A DNA stretch of 37,884 nucleotides, taken from an uncultured Spirochaetaceae bacterium (lineage in GTDB: Bacteria > Spirochaetota > Spirochaetia > Sphaerochaetales > Sphaerochaetaceae). Positions 1 through 8,383 of this stretch are shown here, one piece after another (the first letter of the stretch is position 1; each line of letters starts with the position of its first letter). Where the stretch lies: positions 1 through 37,884 of the forward strand of contig CALXLB010000054.1 in assembly GCA_944389085.1 (NCBI GenBank). The letters are read 5' to 3'. Position numbers and translations under genes: made by a program. A model generated the notes under the pieces. It searched no databases. It was not told the DNA's origin and worked only from the letters and a program-made list of their open reading frames with translations.

Positions 1-10
1 AACAAAACAC

Positions 11-41
11 TTGACAAATCGATACCGGGGGGGGGTAGGCT
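11..41 (+). promoter_or_regulatory. Promoter with a 9-G tract in the spacer
   Basis: A perfect -35 box TTGACA (11-16) is followed by a spacer ending in nine consecutive G (27-35) and a weak -10 candidate TAGGCT (36-41). The spacer is 19 bp, so losing one or two G would bring it to 18 or 17 bp. Poly-G tracts between -35 and -10 are known to switch surface-protein promoters in Neisseria (porA), and poly-G tracts upstream of tpr genes modulate transcription in Treponema pallidum. That this one is variable is inference. The -10 box is weak and is the least certain part. Confidence 0.6.
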
Positions 42-77
42 ATCTGCAGTTAACATACTTGGAGGAAAGGGAAAGAT

Positions 78-1361
78 ATGAAAAAGTCAATCCTTATTGG
101 AGTGCTCGCTGCTCTGATGCTTTTCGCATTCACAGCATGTGAGAATAATGCAACTACTGGCGTTGAGCAGCTGGTTGTAACAAAAATCGAAGTAACATCT
201 GAAGCTCCATCACTGTTCGCAGGTGAAGCATATGATGAAGAAGGCCTTACAGTTGTTGCAACACGTCTTGACGGAACAACATTTGAAGTGCCTGAGTCTG
301 ACTATACATTCACCAAAGCTGCAAAAGTAGAAGCAAAAGATGGAGAGCTTACAACAGTCGGTTCTGTCTCATATGATGGTTACACATATGGCAACAAGGT
401 AAAGGCTGCAAACGTAGAAGCTTATGTTTATACAATTGATAAGCTTGTTGCTGAAGGTTCTGTAGCAACTTACTACTTCATCTATGATTCTGCAGCTACA
501 GTTACAAGTGATTACAATGCTTCTGCTTATACAGTAACAGCACAGGCTCTCGATGATGATGACAACGTAATCTATTCAAGAGCACTCAACTATCTTGCAA
601 CTGAAGATGCAAGCTGGACAGCAGATACAGATTCTGAGTACAAAGTAACTGCAACTGCTCCTGCAAAGGACGAAGCCGGATCTGGAAAAGTTAAATTTGA
701 GCTTAATGGAGCTCTTGCAACAGACAATGCATCTGCAGAGGCTGCAGAAGTAAATGCTCTTTATCAGCTTGATGATGTAGAGAGTGTAAGCATTGCTCTT
801 AAGGATGCAGAAACAGAGTTCATCGTTGGAGATACTATTGCTTCAAAGTATGACATGGTTGATGGAACTTCACTTTTCACAGTCACACTTAACTATGTAA
901 GCGGTTATACAGCTGATTCTGCTGCATTCACACTGGCATTTACAAATGCAAGTGATGTTGCTCAGACAACAGTTCCAGCAGGAAGCATGACTGTCACTGC
1001 AACAGATACAGTTTCTAAGCTCAAAGCATCCCTGACTGTAAATACAACAGATAACTATATTAAGTCATTTACAGCAACATATGCTGCAGATGCAACAGTA
1101 AAGGGTGGCGAGAAACTTCTCAAAGATCTTGTGACAATCATGCCGTCTTGGGCTGGTACAGCTACTCCATCAACATTTGAGGCTACATTCACTGTTTCTG
1201 ATAATGATGGAACAATGCCCGAAACAGTTGCTGACGGAAAGACATGGGCTTTCACAGTAACACTTACAAATGCTGAATCAAAGGCAGAGCCTGCTGTTCT
1301 GGTAGTAACAGCTGGTGAAAAGACAACAACTGTTGAAGAAGCAGAAGCTGCAAAAGACTGA
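78..1361 (+). CDS. Surface lipoprotein with bacterial Ig-like domain
   Basis: The 427-residue product starts with a lipoprotein signal peptide: a Lys-Lys n-region, a hydrophobic stretch, then a lipobox-like FTAC with the lipidated Cys at about residue 21. Residues 34-80 resemble a Big_3/Big_4-type bacterial Ig-like domain (a V-x-K-I-E-V start, G-E-A-Y-D, then G-L-T-V-V-A and D-G-T). The rest is Thr/Ala/Asp-rich and beta-strand-like, possibly further degenerate Ig-type modules. It has no enzyme motif. The start is supported by GGAGGA at 61-66. It is probably an exposed or periplasmic lipoprotein with a binding or structural role. The unusual promoter upstream suggests variable expression. The specific function is unknown. 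Confidence 0.85.
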   Translation: MKKSILIGVLAALMLFAFTACENNATTGVEQLVVTKIEVTSEAPSLFAGEAYDEEGLTVVATRLDGTTFEVPESDYTFTKAAKVEAKDGELTTVGSVSYDGYTYGNKVKAANVEAYVYTIDKLVAEGSVATYYFIYDSAATVTSDYNASAYTVTAQALDDDDNVIYSRALNYLATEDASWTADTDSEYKVTATAPAKDEAGSGKVKFELNGALATDNASAEAAEVNALYQLDDVESVSIALKDAETEFIVGDTIASKYDMVDGTSLFTVTLNYVSGYTADSAAFTLAFTNASDVAQTTVPAGSMTVTATDTVSKLKASLTVNTTDNYIKSFTATYAADATVKGGEKLLKDLVTIMPSWAGTATPSTFEATFTVSDNDGTMPETVADGKTWAFTVTLTNAESKAEPAVLVVTAGEKTTTVEEAEAAKD

Positions 1362-1377
1362 TCGTTTTAAGAATCCA

Positions 1378-1403
1378 GCCTGCTATCGGAAATGGTAGCA
1401 GGC
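1378..1403 (+). terminator. Stem-loop between lipoprotein and HTH gene
   Basis: A 10-bp stem (GCCTGCTATC with GGTAGCAGGC, one G-U pair) with a 6-base loop lies just after the lipoprotein stop. No T run follows, so it may be a transcript-stabilising or attenuating hairpin rather than a true terminator. The next ribosome-binding site begins only 8 bases later. Confidence 0.4.
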
Positions 1404-1424
1404 ATCCATTGGAGGAGGACGAAG

Positions 1425-1619
1425 ATGGAAGAAAAAACCTTGTACCTCCGTCAGAGGATTCCGAACGAGAAGCGTCAGGAATGCCTGAAGCTCTTTGAGC
1501 AGGGATACGGATACAAAGCGACTGCACGTATTGCCGGACTCAATACATATACAGTCCGGGAATACAAGCGGAAGTATGCCGCGGGGGACAACTCGTGGGC
1601 GGAGAGGGGAACGAGGTGA
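1425..1619 (+). CDS. Small helix-turn-helix protein, transposase-OrfA-like
   Basis: This 64-residue protein starts at ATG 1425 behind a strong GGAGGAGGA site; an in-frame ATG at 1392 lacks such a site. The middle (E-C-L-K-L-F-E-Q-G-Y-G-Y-K, then A-R-I-A-G-L, then T-V-R-E-Y-K-R-K-Y) has the pattern of the N-terminal HTH of IS3-type transposase OrfA proteins. No OrfB or catalytic domain follows. It is either an orphan OrfA left after the element was lost or a small DNA-binding protein recruited by the host. The sequence shows the HTH pattern; the origin is inference. Confidence 0.55.
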   Translation: MEEKTLYLRQRIPNEKRQECLKLFEQGYGYKATARIAGLNTYTVREYKRKYAAGDNSWAERGTR

Positions 1620-1681
1620 GTTCCCTCTGAAATAGGTTATTGAGTGAAGACAACGTTCTATCACTCCAAAGTTATTTCTGG

Positions 1682-1709
1682 GACCAGCAGGGCAACTTGC
1701 TGGTCTTTT
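1682..1709 (+). terminator. Rho-independent terminator upstream of gltX
   Basis: A perfect 8-bp stem GACCAGCA/TGCTGGTC with an 8-base loop is followed by TTTT. It separates the lipoprotein/HTH unit from the synthetase operon. A looser arm just upstream (GAAATA...GAGTGA pairing with TCACTC...TATTTC, about 1629-1680) may fold with it. Confidence 0.75.
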
Positions 1710-1713
1710 GAAA

Positions 1714-1795
1714 TTTAGTCATCCAAACCAATTTAATATAGTGCCTAGCATTGCTGAAATATGACAAAGATAGTAATCTTCTCCTGTTTAGGAGA
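1714..1795 (+). promoter_or_regulatory. gltX promoter region and SD hairpin
   Basis: Two promoter candidates are visible: TTTAGT-17-TATAGT (1714-1742) and TTGCTG-17-TAATCT (1751-1779). The Shine-Dalgarno AGGAGA (1790-1795) is perfectly complementary to TCTCCT (1780-1785), with a 4-base loop GTTT. A transcript from the upstream promoter would contain this hairpin and sequester the ribosome-binding site. A transcript from the downstream promoter would start inside it and be free. Which start is used cannot be decided from sequence. Confidence 0.4.
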
Positions 1796-1800
1796 TTCCA

Positions 1801-3279
1801 ATGGACGTTAGAGTTCGCTATGCGCCATCGCCTACCGGGCTGCAGCATATCGGTGGCATACGTACAGCGCTGTTCAATTATTTCTTCGCCAAGGCAAACG
1901 GAGGCAAGTTCATCCTCCGTGTTGAAGACACAGACAGAGAAAGGTATTCAGATGAATCCCTGGAAGATCTCTACAGCACGCTTGAGTGGCTTGGCATAAA
2001 GTGGGACGAAGGACCGGTTGTAGGTGGTCCTTATGGTCCTTATATCCAGTCTGAGCGTTTTGATCTCTACAAGGAATATGCAGAGAAGCTGGTAGAGGAA
2101 GGAAAAGCTTATTATTGCTTCTGTACTCCGGAGCGTCTGGAAGAAGTGAGAAAGGCACAGGTTGAATCCAAGAGCGAGTATCAGGGATATGACAGACATT
2201 GTGCTCATCTTTCTGATTCTGAGATCAAGTCCTATCTTGCTCAGGGCATTAAGCCTGTAATCCGCTTCCGTGTACCGACAACAGGCAAGACAACTTTCCA
2301 TGATATTCTCATGGGTGATATCACAAGGCGCAATTGTGACATCTCTCCAGATCCCATACTTCTCAAGAGCGATGGATTCCCGACTTATCATCTGGCTAAC
2401 GTCGTTGATGATCACCTGATGAAGATTACACATATTATGCGCGCTCAGGAGTGGATTCCCTCAGGACCTCTGCATGTGCTTCTCTATCAGGCATTCGGAT
2501 GGGATGTTCCGCAGTACTGCCATTTGCCGATGGTCATGGGAAAGGATGGACAGAAGCTGTCCAAGCGTCATGGCTCTACAGCTGTCCGTGATTTCCGCGC
2601 CAAAGGCTATCTGCCGGAAGCGATTATGAACTATGTGACCCTTGTCGGCTGGTCTCTTGATGGTTCTACGGAGTTCTTCTCGAAGGAAGATCTTGAGAAG
2701 TGCTTTACAATGGAAGGCATCCACAAGGCTCCTGCTGTCTTTGATTACAAGAAGCTTGACTGGTTCAACGGTCAGTACATAAGACAGACAGATAACAAGC
2801 GTCTGTCATCTCTCATTGCTCCGTATCTTCAGGACGCGGGGTATCTTTCAAAGCCTCTTACACAGAGTGATGAAGAGCTTCTGGAGAAGATTGTTCCTCC
2901 TGTGAAAGAGAGAATGAAGGTCCTTTCCGATGTTGTTCCTCTTACATCGTTCCTTTTCGAGGACAAGCCTGTAACAGATAAGGCTGTCTATATTGCAAAG
3001 GGTTCTGATGAGGCACAGACTGAAGAGGCTCTGTCAAAAGGAGCAGAAATACTTCTTTCTGGCTTGAAAAATGGAGAGGAGGAGAGTGCTATTGAAGAGA
3101 AGCTTGTTGCACTTTCCCAGAGTCTTGGCATAAAAGTAAACGGAGTATTCCAGCCTATCAGGGTTGCTATCACGAACTCGACAGTTTCACTGCCGCTTTT
3201 TGATTCCATCCGCCTTCTTGGAATGGATGAGACAGAGAAACGCCTGATGAGGGCTGAAAAACTCTTTAAGGAGAATTGA
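1801..3279 (+). CDS. gltX: Glutamyl-tRNA synthetase
   Basis: This 492-residue class I synthetase attaches Glu to tRNA-Glu in the cytoplasm. The N-terminal R-Y-A-P-S-P-T-G motif is followed by the HIGH-box variant HIGG (about residues 16-19). The KMSKS variant KLSKR lies at about 252-256 in G-Q-K-L-S-K-R-H-G. A Cys-rich insert (Y-C-F-C, then Y-D-R-H-C) at about 101-140 resembles the zinc site of bacterial GluRS. Length is typical. The start follows AGGAGA by 5 bases. It is the first gene of a three-synthetase operon, and glyQS begins 2 bases after its stop. Whether it also charges tRNA-Gln (non-discriminating) cannot be decided here, since no glnS or gatCAB lies in the window. Confidence 0.97.
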   Translation: MDVRVRYAPSPTGLQHIGGIRTALFNYFFAKANGGKFILRVEDTDRERYSDESLEDLYSTLEWLGIKWDEGPVVGGPYGPYIQSERFDLYKEYAEKLVEEGKAYYCFCTPERLEEVRKAQVESKSEYQGYDRHCAHLSDSEIKSYLAQGIKPVIRFRVPTTGKTTFHDILMGDITRRNCDISPDPILLKSDGFPTYHLANVVDDHLMKITHIMRAQEWIPSGPLHVLLYQAFGWDVPQYCHLPMVMGKDGQKLSKRHGSTAVRDFRAKGYLPEAIMNYVTLVGWSLDGSTEFFSKEDLEKCFTMEGIHKAPAVFDYKKLDWFNGQYIRQTDNKRLSSLIAPYLQDAGYLSKPLTQSDEELLEKIVPPVKERMKVLSDVVPLTSFLFEDKPVTDKAVYIAKGSDEAQTEEALSKGAEILLSGLKNGEEESAIEEKLVALSQSLGIKVNGVFQPIRVAITNSTVSLPLFDSIRLLGMDETEKRLMRAEKLFKEN

Positions 3280-3281
3280 AA

Positions 3282-4610
3282 ATGGCTGAAGTAACAATGG
3301 ATAAAATCGTATCGCTCTGCCGCCGCCGTGGCTTTATTTTCCAGTCCAGTGAAATCTATGGTGGACTCAATGGAGCTTATGACTATGGTCCGATGGGTGT
3401 TGAGCTCAAGAACAACATCCGCGATTTCTGGTGGAAGGAGATGACACAGCTCCATGACAACATCGTAGGTCTTGATGCTGCAATCCTGATGCATCCCCGT
3501 GTCTGGGAAGCTTCTGGCCATGTCTCAAACTTCACCGATCCTATGGTTGACTGCAAGACATGTCATTCTCGTTTCCGTGCAGATCAGATCGATCTCAATG
3601 CACCCTGTCCTGTCTGCGGCAATAAGGGAACGTTCACAGAGCCAAGGAATTTCAACCTCATGTTCCAGACTCATATTGGTCCTACAAGCGATGCAGCTTC
3701 TGTTGTCTATCTGCGTCCGGAGACTGCACAGGGAATCTATGTGAACTTCAAGAATGTTGTCCAGTCATCTCGTGTGAAGCTTCCATTCGGTATTGCACAG
3801 ATTGGAAAGTCCTTCCGCAATGAGATCACAACAAAGAATTTCATCTTCCGCTCATGTGAGTTCGAGCAGATGGAGATGCAGTTCTTCTGCAAGCCAGGCA
3901 CTGATGAGGAGTGGTTCCCTTACTGGAGAGAGCAGAGGATGGAATACTACAAGAAGATTGGTATCCATCCTGAGCATCTGAGATGGCATCAGCATGGTCC
4001 GGATGAACTGGCATTTTATGCAAAGGATGCTTATGACATCCAGTTCCTCTTCCCGATGGGATGGCAGGAGCTTGAAGGAGTTCACTCAAGAACAGATTAT
4101 GATCTTGGCCAGCATCAGAAGTTCTCTGGCAAGGATCTTACTTATCTTGATCCTGAGACAAATGAGCGTTATGTGCCGTATGTTGTCGAGACCTCCGCAG
4201 GTCTTACAAGAAATGTGCTTATGGCTCTCTGCGATGCATATGATGAGGAAGCGACTCCGGAAGGAGATACACGTACTGTTCTCCATTTCCATCCAGCTAT
4301 TGCTCCTGTGAAGGTTGCTGTACTTCCTCTTGTCAAGAAAGATGGTCTTGCTGAATATGCTTCCAAGCTTGAGCATTCGCTGCGCGAGGATTTCACTACA
4401 TTCTATGATCAGAGCGGTGCTGTTGGCCGCCGCTACAGAAGAATGGATGAAATCGGTACTCCTTATTGTGTCACTGTCGATTACCAGACTCTTGAAGATC
4501 ATACAGTCACAGTACGTTTCCGTGATTCAATGAAACAGGAAAGAGTTTCAGCTGATCAGCTTGTTCCGTTCATCCATGCTCAGATGAAGAGCTACAAGAG
4601 GGTAGACTGA
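3282..4610 (+). CDS. glyQS: Glycyl-tRNA synthetase, single-chain (alpha2) type
   Basis: This 442-residue class II synthetase charges tRNA-Gly. It is the single-polypeptide dimer type, not the alpha2-beta2 glyQ/glyS enzyme. Visible marks are the N-terminal I-V-S-L-C-R-R-R-G-F-I-F-Q-S-S-E-I-Y-G-G, the R-P-E-T-A-Q-G motif 2 region, S-F-R-N-E-I, F-R-S-C-E-F-E-Q-M-E, and an insert with two CxxC pairs (about residues 85-106) that could bind zinc. The C-terminal third is the anticodon-binding domain. I chose ATG 3282 (AAGGAG 8 bases upstream) over TTG 3276, which lies too close to that site. The stop overlaps the tyrS start as TGATG, suggesting translational coupling. Confidence 0.96.
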   Translation: MAEVTMDKIVSLCRRRGFIFQSSEIYGGLNGAYDYGPMGVELKNNIRDFWWKEMTQLHDNIVGLDAAILMHPRVWEASGHVSNFTDPMVDCKTCHSRFRADQIDLNAPCPVCGNKGTFTEPRNFNLMFQTHIGPTSDAASVVYLRPETAQGIYVNFKNVVQSSRVKLPFGIAQIGKSFRNEITTKNFIFRSCEFEQMEMQFFCKPGTDEEWFPYWREQRMEYYKKIGIHPEHLRWHQHGPDELAFYAKDAYDIQFLFPMGWQELEGVHSRTDYDLGQHQKFSGKDLTYLDPETNERYVPYVVETSAGLTRNVLMALCDAYDEEATPEGDTRTVLHFHPAIAPVKVAVLPLVKKDGLAEYASKLEHSLREDFTTFYDQSGAVGRRYRRMDEIGTPYCVTVDYQTLEDHTVTVRFRDSMKQERVSADQLVPFIHAQMKSYKRVD

Positions 4611-5857
4611 TGAACAAAGCTATCCAGACACTTATCGACCGTGGGTTTGTCAACAACTGTACAGACTTCGATGGTCTTTCAGATCTGATGGATAAAGGTC
4701 CTGTCACTTTTTACTGTGGTGTTGATCCGACAGGGCCATCACTCCATGTAGGCCATATTGTTCCATTCTTTGCCATGCATCACCTGCAGGAAGCTGGGCA
4801 CAACCCCATTGCTCTCGTAGGAGGCGGTACGGGACTTATCGGAGATCCTTCTGGAAAGACTGAGATGAGAAAGATTCTCTCAGAGGAAACAATTGCCTCA
4901 AATGTGGAGAAGATCAAAGGTCAGCTCGGTACTATCGTAGATTTCTCAGAGACTCCGAAACCGGGCAATGGCAAAGCCAGAATGATGAATAATGCTGACT
5001 GGCTTGTCGATCTCAATTACATCAAGTTCCTGCGTGATGTAGGTGTGTACTTCTCTGTAAACAGGATGCTTACATTCGAGGGCGTTAAGCAGCGCCTTGA
5101 GAGAGGTCTGTCATTCATCGAGTTCAATTATCAGCTGCTGCAGTCATATGACTATAAGATGCTCAACGAGAAGACTGGCTGCCGCCTGCAGATCGGTGGT
5201 GCCGACCAGTGGGGCAATATAGTTGCGGGCATCGACCTCATTCAGAGAATGGGTGGAGAGCAGTGCTATGGCCTGACATTCAACCTGATCATGAGAGCAG
5301 ATGGAAAGAAGATGGGAAAGAGCGAGAAGGGCGCTGTATTTCTTTCTCCAGAGCTCTATTCACCCTATGATTTCTTCCAGTACTGGAGAAACGTCGCAGA
5401 TGCCGATGCTGTTCGCTTCATGAAGCTTTTCACATTCATGAGCCTTGATGAGATTCATGAGTATGAGGATCCGCAGAGAAATGTCAATGAAGCCAAGGAA
5501 CGCCTTGCATATGAAGTGACTAAGATTGTCCATGGAGAGGAAGAGGCGGAGAAGGCCAAGAGTGCGGCAGCTGCTCTCTTTGCTGTAGGCTCTGGTGGAA
5601 ACAGGGAAGGAATTCCTTCTGTTGTAGTCAGCAAAACAGATCTTGAAAATGGTATCGGTGTTCTTGATCTTTTCACACGCTCTGGTCTTACAGCTTCTAA
5701 CGGAGATGCAAGACGTCTTGTTACTCAGGGCGGTGCGGAAATCAACGGAAAGAAGATAACTGATCCTAAGACAGTTGTTACAGCTGAAGACCTTGAAGAT
5801 GGCGAACTTCTTCTTAAAGCTGGTAAGAAACGCTTCATGCGTATGATTCCAGAGTAA
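4610..5857 (+). CDS. tyrS: Tyrosyl-tRNA synthetase
   Basis: This 415-residue class I synthetase charges tRNA-Tyr. The G-V-D-P-T-G-P-S-L-H-V-G-H motif has its HIGH box at about residues 43-46. The KMSKS variant KMGKS lies at about 234-238, in a bacterial-type (TyrRS-F1-like) arrangement. A C-terminal S4 RNA-binding module (S-N-G-D-A-R-R-L-V-T-Q-G-G, about 359-371) is present. The start overlaps the glyQS stop by one base, and no separate promoter is seen. It is the last gene of the gltX-glyQS-tyrS operon and is followed by a strong terminator. Confidence 0.97.
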   Translation: MNKAIQTLIDRGFVNNCTDFDGLSDLMDKGPVTFYCGVDPTGPSLHVGHIVPFFAMHHLQEAGHNPIALVGGGTGLIGDPSGKTEMRKILSEETIASNVEKIKGQLGTIVDFSETPKPGNGKARMMNNADWLVDLNYIKFLRDVGVYFSVNRMLTFEGVKQRLERGLSFIEFNYQLLQSYDYKMLNEKTGCRLQIGGADQWGNIVAGIDLIQRMGGEQCYGLTFNLIMRADGKKMGKSEKGAVFLSPELYSPYDFFQYWRNVADADAVRFMKLFTFMSLDEIHEYEDPQRNVNEAKERLAYEVTKIVHGEEEAEKAKSAAAALFAVGSGGNREGIPSVVVSKTDLENGIGVLDLFTRSGLTASNGDARRLVTQGGAEINGKKITDPKTVVTAEDLEDGELLLKAGKKRFMRMIPE

Positions 5858-5875
5858 TCATTACAGAATATATCC

Positions 5876-5913
5876 ATTCCTCTTTGGGGCCTTCCTGAAG
5901 AGGAATTTTTTTT
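5876..5913 (+). terminator. Terminator of the gltX-glyQS-tyrS operon
   Basis: A perfect 9-bp stem ATTCCTCTT/AAGAGGAAT with a 13-base loop runs into eight T. It begins 19 bases after the tyrS stop. Confidence 0.92.
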
Positions 5914-6033
5914 GTATTCATTCACTAAACGATTAATTGCAATAATATACCTAATATTGGTACACTTGTTTGATTTGTGTTGCATTTCATGAGACATATG
6001 TTAAAGTTTTGTTAACATAAAAAGGAGAAATGC

Positions 6034-7878
6034 ATGAAAAAAAGTGTTTTTGCAACAATTGCTATTCTTTTGATTACGCTATTGATTGCATGTAATCCGG
6101 AGGGGGGTAATGGCCCTGCAGGTTCTGATTTGTCTGCTGTTCGTGGCAAGCTTAATGCAAATAAGCCGTATGATGCCTACCATCATGGACTGTTCGATAA
6201 TCAGACGTATAGTTCGAATTCGGTCAACGCCTCTTTCAGTCTTACGAAGGATCTTACAGTAACATGGTCTGCTTACATTCCTTCCAATTTTGAGGTGAAA
6301 TCTTCTGTATATGTCATCCTTGTTCCAGATGATACAAAAGCAAGCGACTTTGCCAGATCCGAAATAGGAATGGAGTGGATTGAGCTTGCAGGTACAGATG
6401 AGGATCCTTTTGCTGTTGTCTTTGTTGAGGCTCAGGATGGCGGCAAATGGAATATCGCAGAAAGCGAAGACGGACGCAATGAAACCGATGCTGCTATGGT
6501 TCTTTTTACAGGTATCCGTGATAAAGCTGCAGCAACGAACGCTTTCATCTCTGTTGATAAATCCGGTGTAAGGCTTCTGGGATATGAAGAAGGCGCAGTA
6601 GCAGCTGCTCTCTGGGCTTCTTCCTGGCCGCAGCTTTTTGCGAATACAACGCTTATTGAGCCTACAGAATTCCCTTCAGATGCTATCAACAAGCATCTTG
6701 GCAGTACAATCTATCCAGTAGCTATTGATAGCGCAAATGGTTATGACCTCGGAATAAAGGCCCGCTCAGTTGCTATGCCGATGTTCCTGTTTGGTGATGA
6801 GTCTATTGTGAAGAGCTATGAGTCTCTCTGGAAAGGAATCAATGCATCCTGCACAAATCCTGATTCTAGTAGGGACAAGTCTCTTGAAGTCGTAAAGGTT
6901 CTGGCTGACAGTTCTGCATCTACTATCTATGACAATGCAAAGCAGAATAACAGATTCCTTGGCTATCCTGGCGGAACAATCCGCGGTGTATTCGGTGCTT
7001 ATAAAGGAGAAGGCTTCCATCCTGTCTGGGAGGAGAAGATTGATGGTTATGTAAGGCGCTGGATTGTCTATACTCCGAAATCATATGATGGTGAAACCGC
7101 TGTTCCTCTTGTTGTGGCATTGCATGGTTCTTCTGCCTCTGTCACTGACCTTCCTGAAGAATCCAGATGGACAGATATCGCAGACGATGAAGGCTTCATA
7201 GTAGTGTTCATCCAGGGATATCCGGCAGGAGATCCGAATCCTATCCCTTCCTGGTTCTCGCTTGATGGCGGTGCACAGACGGATATTGATTACCTGAAGA
7301 CTGTCGTTGGTAAGGTTCAGGAAGAATATAATATTGATTCTTCGAAGATGTACCTCACAGGTCATTCGATGGGCTCGATGATGACACAGTGCTTTGCAGC
7401 CTCTGATGACAGGGACTTCTTCGCAGCTTATGGTCCTGTAGGCTATGCTCTTCCTGGTGGAACGATCTCAGCACTTTTTGCAGATGCAAGTATTGATGAA
7501 ACAAATACTGTTGTAGTTCCTATGTGGTTCCATAAGGGTGAGTGGGATCTCAATGGCAATAAGATTGATGGTTCTCAGGGTGGAGATACAGAAGCTTTCA
7601 AGTTCTGGGCAGAGACTGTAAATAATCTTTCTTCGCCAAGTTCTGCAAAAGCTGAGAGCGGAAGCTATCATTTCGGCTCGCTTCCAAGCAATAAGTTTGT
7701 CACAACAACTTATTCAAGCGGTTCTGCTCCTGTCGTTAAGTATACTCAGGTATCACAGTCTCCGCATACTTATATGCCGGAAGAGTCTGAACTTCTCTGG
7801 TCATGGTTCGATTGCTGGAGCAGGGGAGAGAACGGAGAGGCTCTCTATAACGGTACGGAAGTAAGTATTACAAGATGA
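6034..7878 (+). CDS. Lipoprotein esterase of the PHB-depolymerase/LpqC type
   Basis: The 614-residue product begins with a lipoprotein signal (lipobox L-I-A-C, Cys about residue 20). The C-terminal half is an alpha/beta hydrolase. It has V-V-A-L-H-G with the oxyanion-hole region at about 358-363, the nucleophile elbow G-H-S-M-G-S with Ser at about 445, and S-P-H-T-Y-M near the end, where His at about 578 is the likely catalytic base. This layout fits the esterase_PHB family (polyhydroxybutyrate, feruloyl or acetyl esterases). The first about 330 residues match nothing I recognise and may be a substrate-binding or scaffold region. The start has AAGGAG 9 bases upstream. The gene is alone between terminators. 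The substrate is unknown; a plant-cell-wall ester is one possibility. Confidence 0.85.
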   Translation: MKKSVFATIAILLITLLIACNPEGGNGPAGSDLSAVRGKLNANKPYDAYHHGLFDNQTYSSNSVNASFSLTKDLTVTWSAYIPSNFEVKSSVYVILVPDDTKASDFARSEIGMEWIELAGTDEDPFAVVFVEAQDGGKWNIAESEDGRNETDAAMVLFTGIRDKAAATNAFISVDKSGVRLLGYEEGAVAAALWASSWPQLFANTTLIEPTEFPSDAINKHLGSTIYPVAIDSANGYDLGIKARSVAMPMFLFGDESIVKSYESLWKGINASCTNPDSSRDKSLEVVKVLADSSASTIYDNAKQNNRFLGYPGGTIRGVFGAYKGEGFHPVWEEKIDGYVRRWIVYTPKSYDGETAVPLVVALHGSSASVTDLPEESRWTDIADDEGFIVVFIQGYPAGDPNPIPSWFSLDGGAQTDIDYLKTVVGKVQEEYNIDSSKMYLTGHSMGSMMTQCFAASDDRDFFAAYGPVGYALPGGTISALFADASIDETNTVVVPMWFHKGEWDLNGNKIDGSQGGDTEAFKFWAETVNNLSSPSSAKAESGSYHFGSLPSNKFVTTTYSSGSAPVVKYTQVSQSPHTYMPEESELLWSWFDCWSRGENGEALYNGTEVSITR

Positions 7879-7884
7879 CAAAAC

Positions 7885-7908
7885 AAGGCAGGGCTTCGGT
7901 CCTGCCTT
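7885..7908. terminator. Bidirectional terminator between convergent genes
   Basis: A perfect 8-bp stem AAGGCAGG/CCTGCCTT with loop GCTTCGGT begins 7 bases after the esterase stop. Read on the minus strand it is followed by TGTTTT, so it can serve both the esterase and the minus-strand gene that ends at 7919. Confidence 0.75.
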
Positions 7909-7918
7909 TATTCATACA

Positions 7919-8281
7919 TTATTCCAACCCTGCATTCCTGAGAATTTTATCTGGATTGCCTCCATATGATTTCACAGAAGAAGAGAGAGCCTCTATTGCT
8001 TTCTGCTGTTCTTTGAGCTTTTGGTCGGCGCTGCTCTGTATTCCCATGTTCTTGAGAAGTGCTGGAAGTGTTCTTGCGAATTCTGTGCATGCCCTTTCTC
8101 TCCACTCCTGATTCCTGCTGCTTGCTATGAGGATAGTTGAAGCCATTCTGATTACATCCTCCGGTGAGGGATTGTTCTGAAAGGATATGTTGTAGTGTGT
8201 ACCGTCTATTTTAAGTACATGGACACCGGGAAGCGTTTTTGCCATTTCCGGTGTGATTTTTGCTGTATTGTTCTCCTGCAT
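7919..8281 (-). CDS. Uncharacterised 120-residue protein
   Basis: I do not recognise this protein. The start at 8281 is supported on the minus strand by GGAGGA 5 bases upstream; a longer frame up to 8335 has no such site. It lacks a signal peptide and membrane segments. Residues about 20-50 form a compact beta-rich stretch (V-H-V-L-K-I-D-G-T-H-Y-N-I-S-F). The rest is helical and charged, with a Gln/Lys/Glu-rich segment around 85-100 that could form a coiled coil. A -10-like TATACT lies just upstream. The plus-strand frame over the same DNA lacks a ribosome-binding site, so this strand is preferred. Confidence 0.65.
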   Translation of the reverse strand: MQENNTAKITPEMAKTLPGVHVLKIDGTHYNISFQNNPSPEDVIRMASTILIASSRNQEWRERACTEFARTLPALLKNMGIQSSADQKLKEQQKAIEALSSSVKSYGGNPDKILRNAGLE

Positions 8282-8383
8282 TTTTGTCCTCCGGAAAAAG
8301 TATAGACTTTTTTCAGGAAAAATTCTGACTCTCATTTTTCTTTAATGTTAAACTCGTATAGTGGAGGCATGGAGAAAACAAAA

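Noticed and set aside
1711..1800. T-box riboswitch upstream of gltX
   Set aside because: No T-box sequence or specifier stem is visible in the short leader; the only structure is the SD hairpin.
7875..8111. Plus-strand 78-codon frame after the esterase gene
   Set aside because: It starts inside the esterase stop region, runs through a terminator and lacks a ribosome-binding site; the minus-strand gene at 7919-8281 has a strong one.
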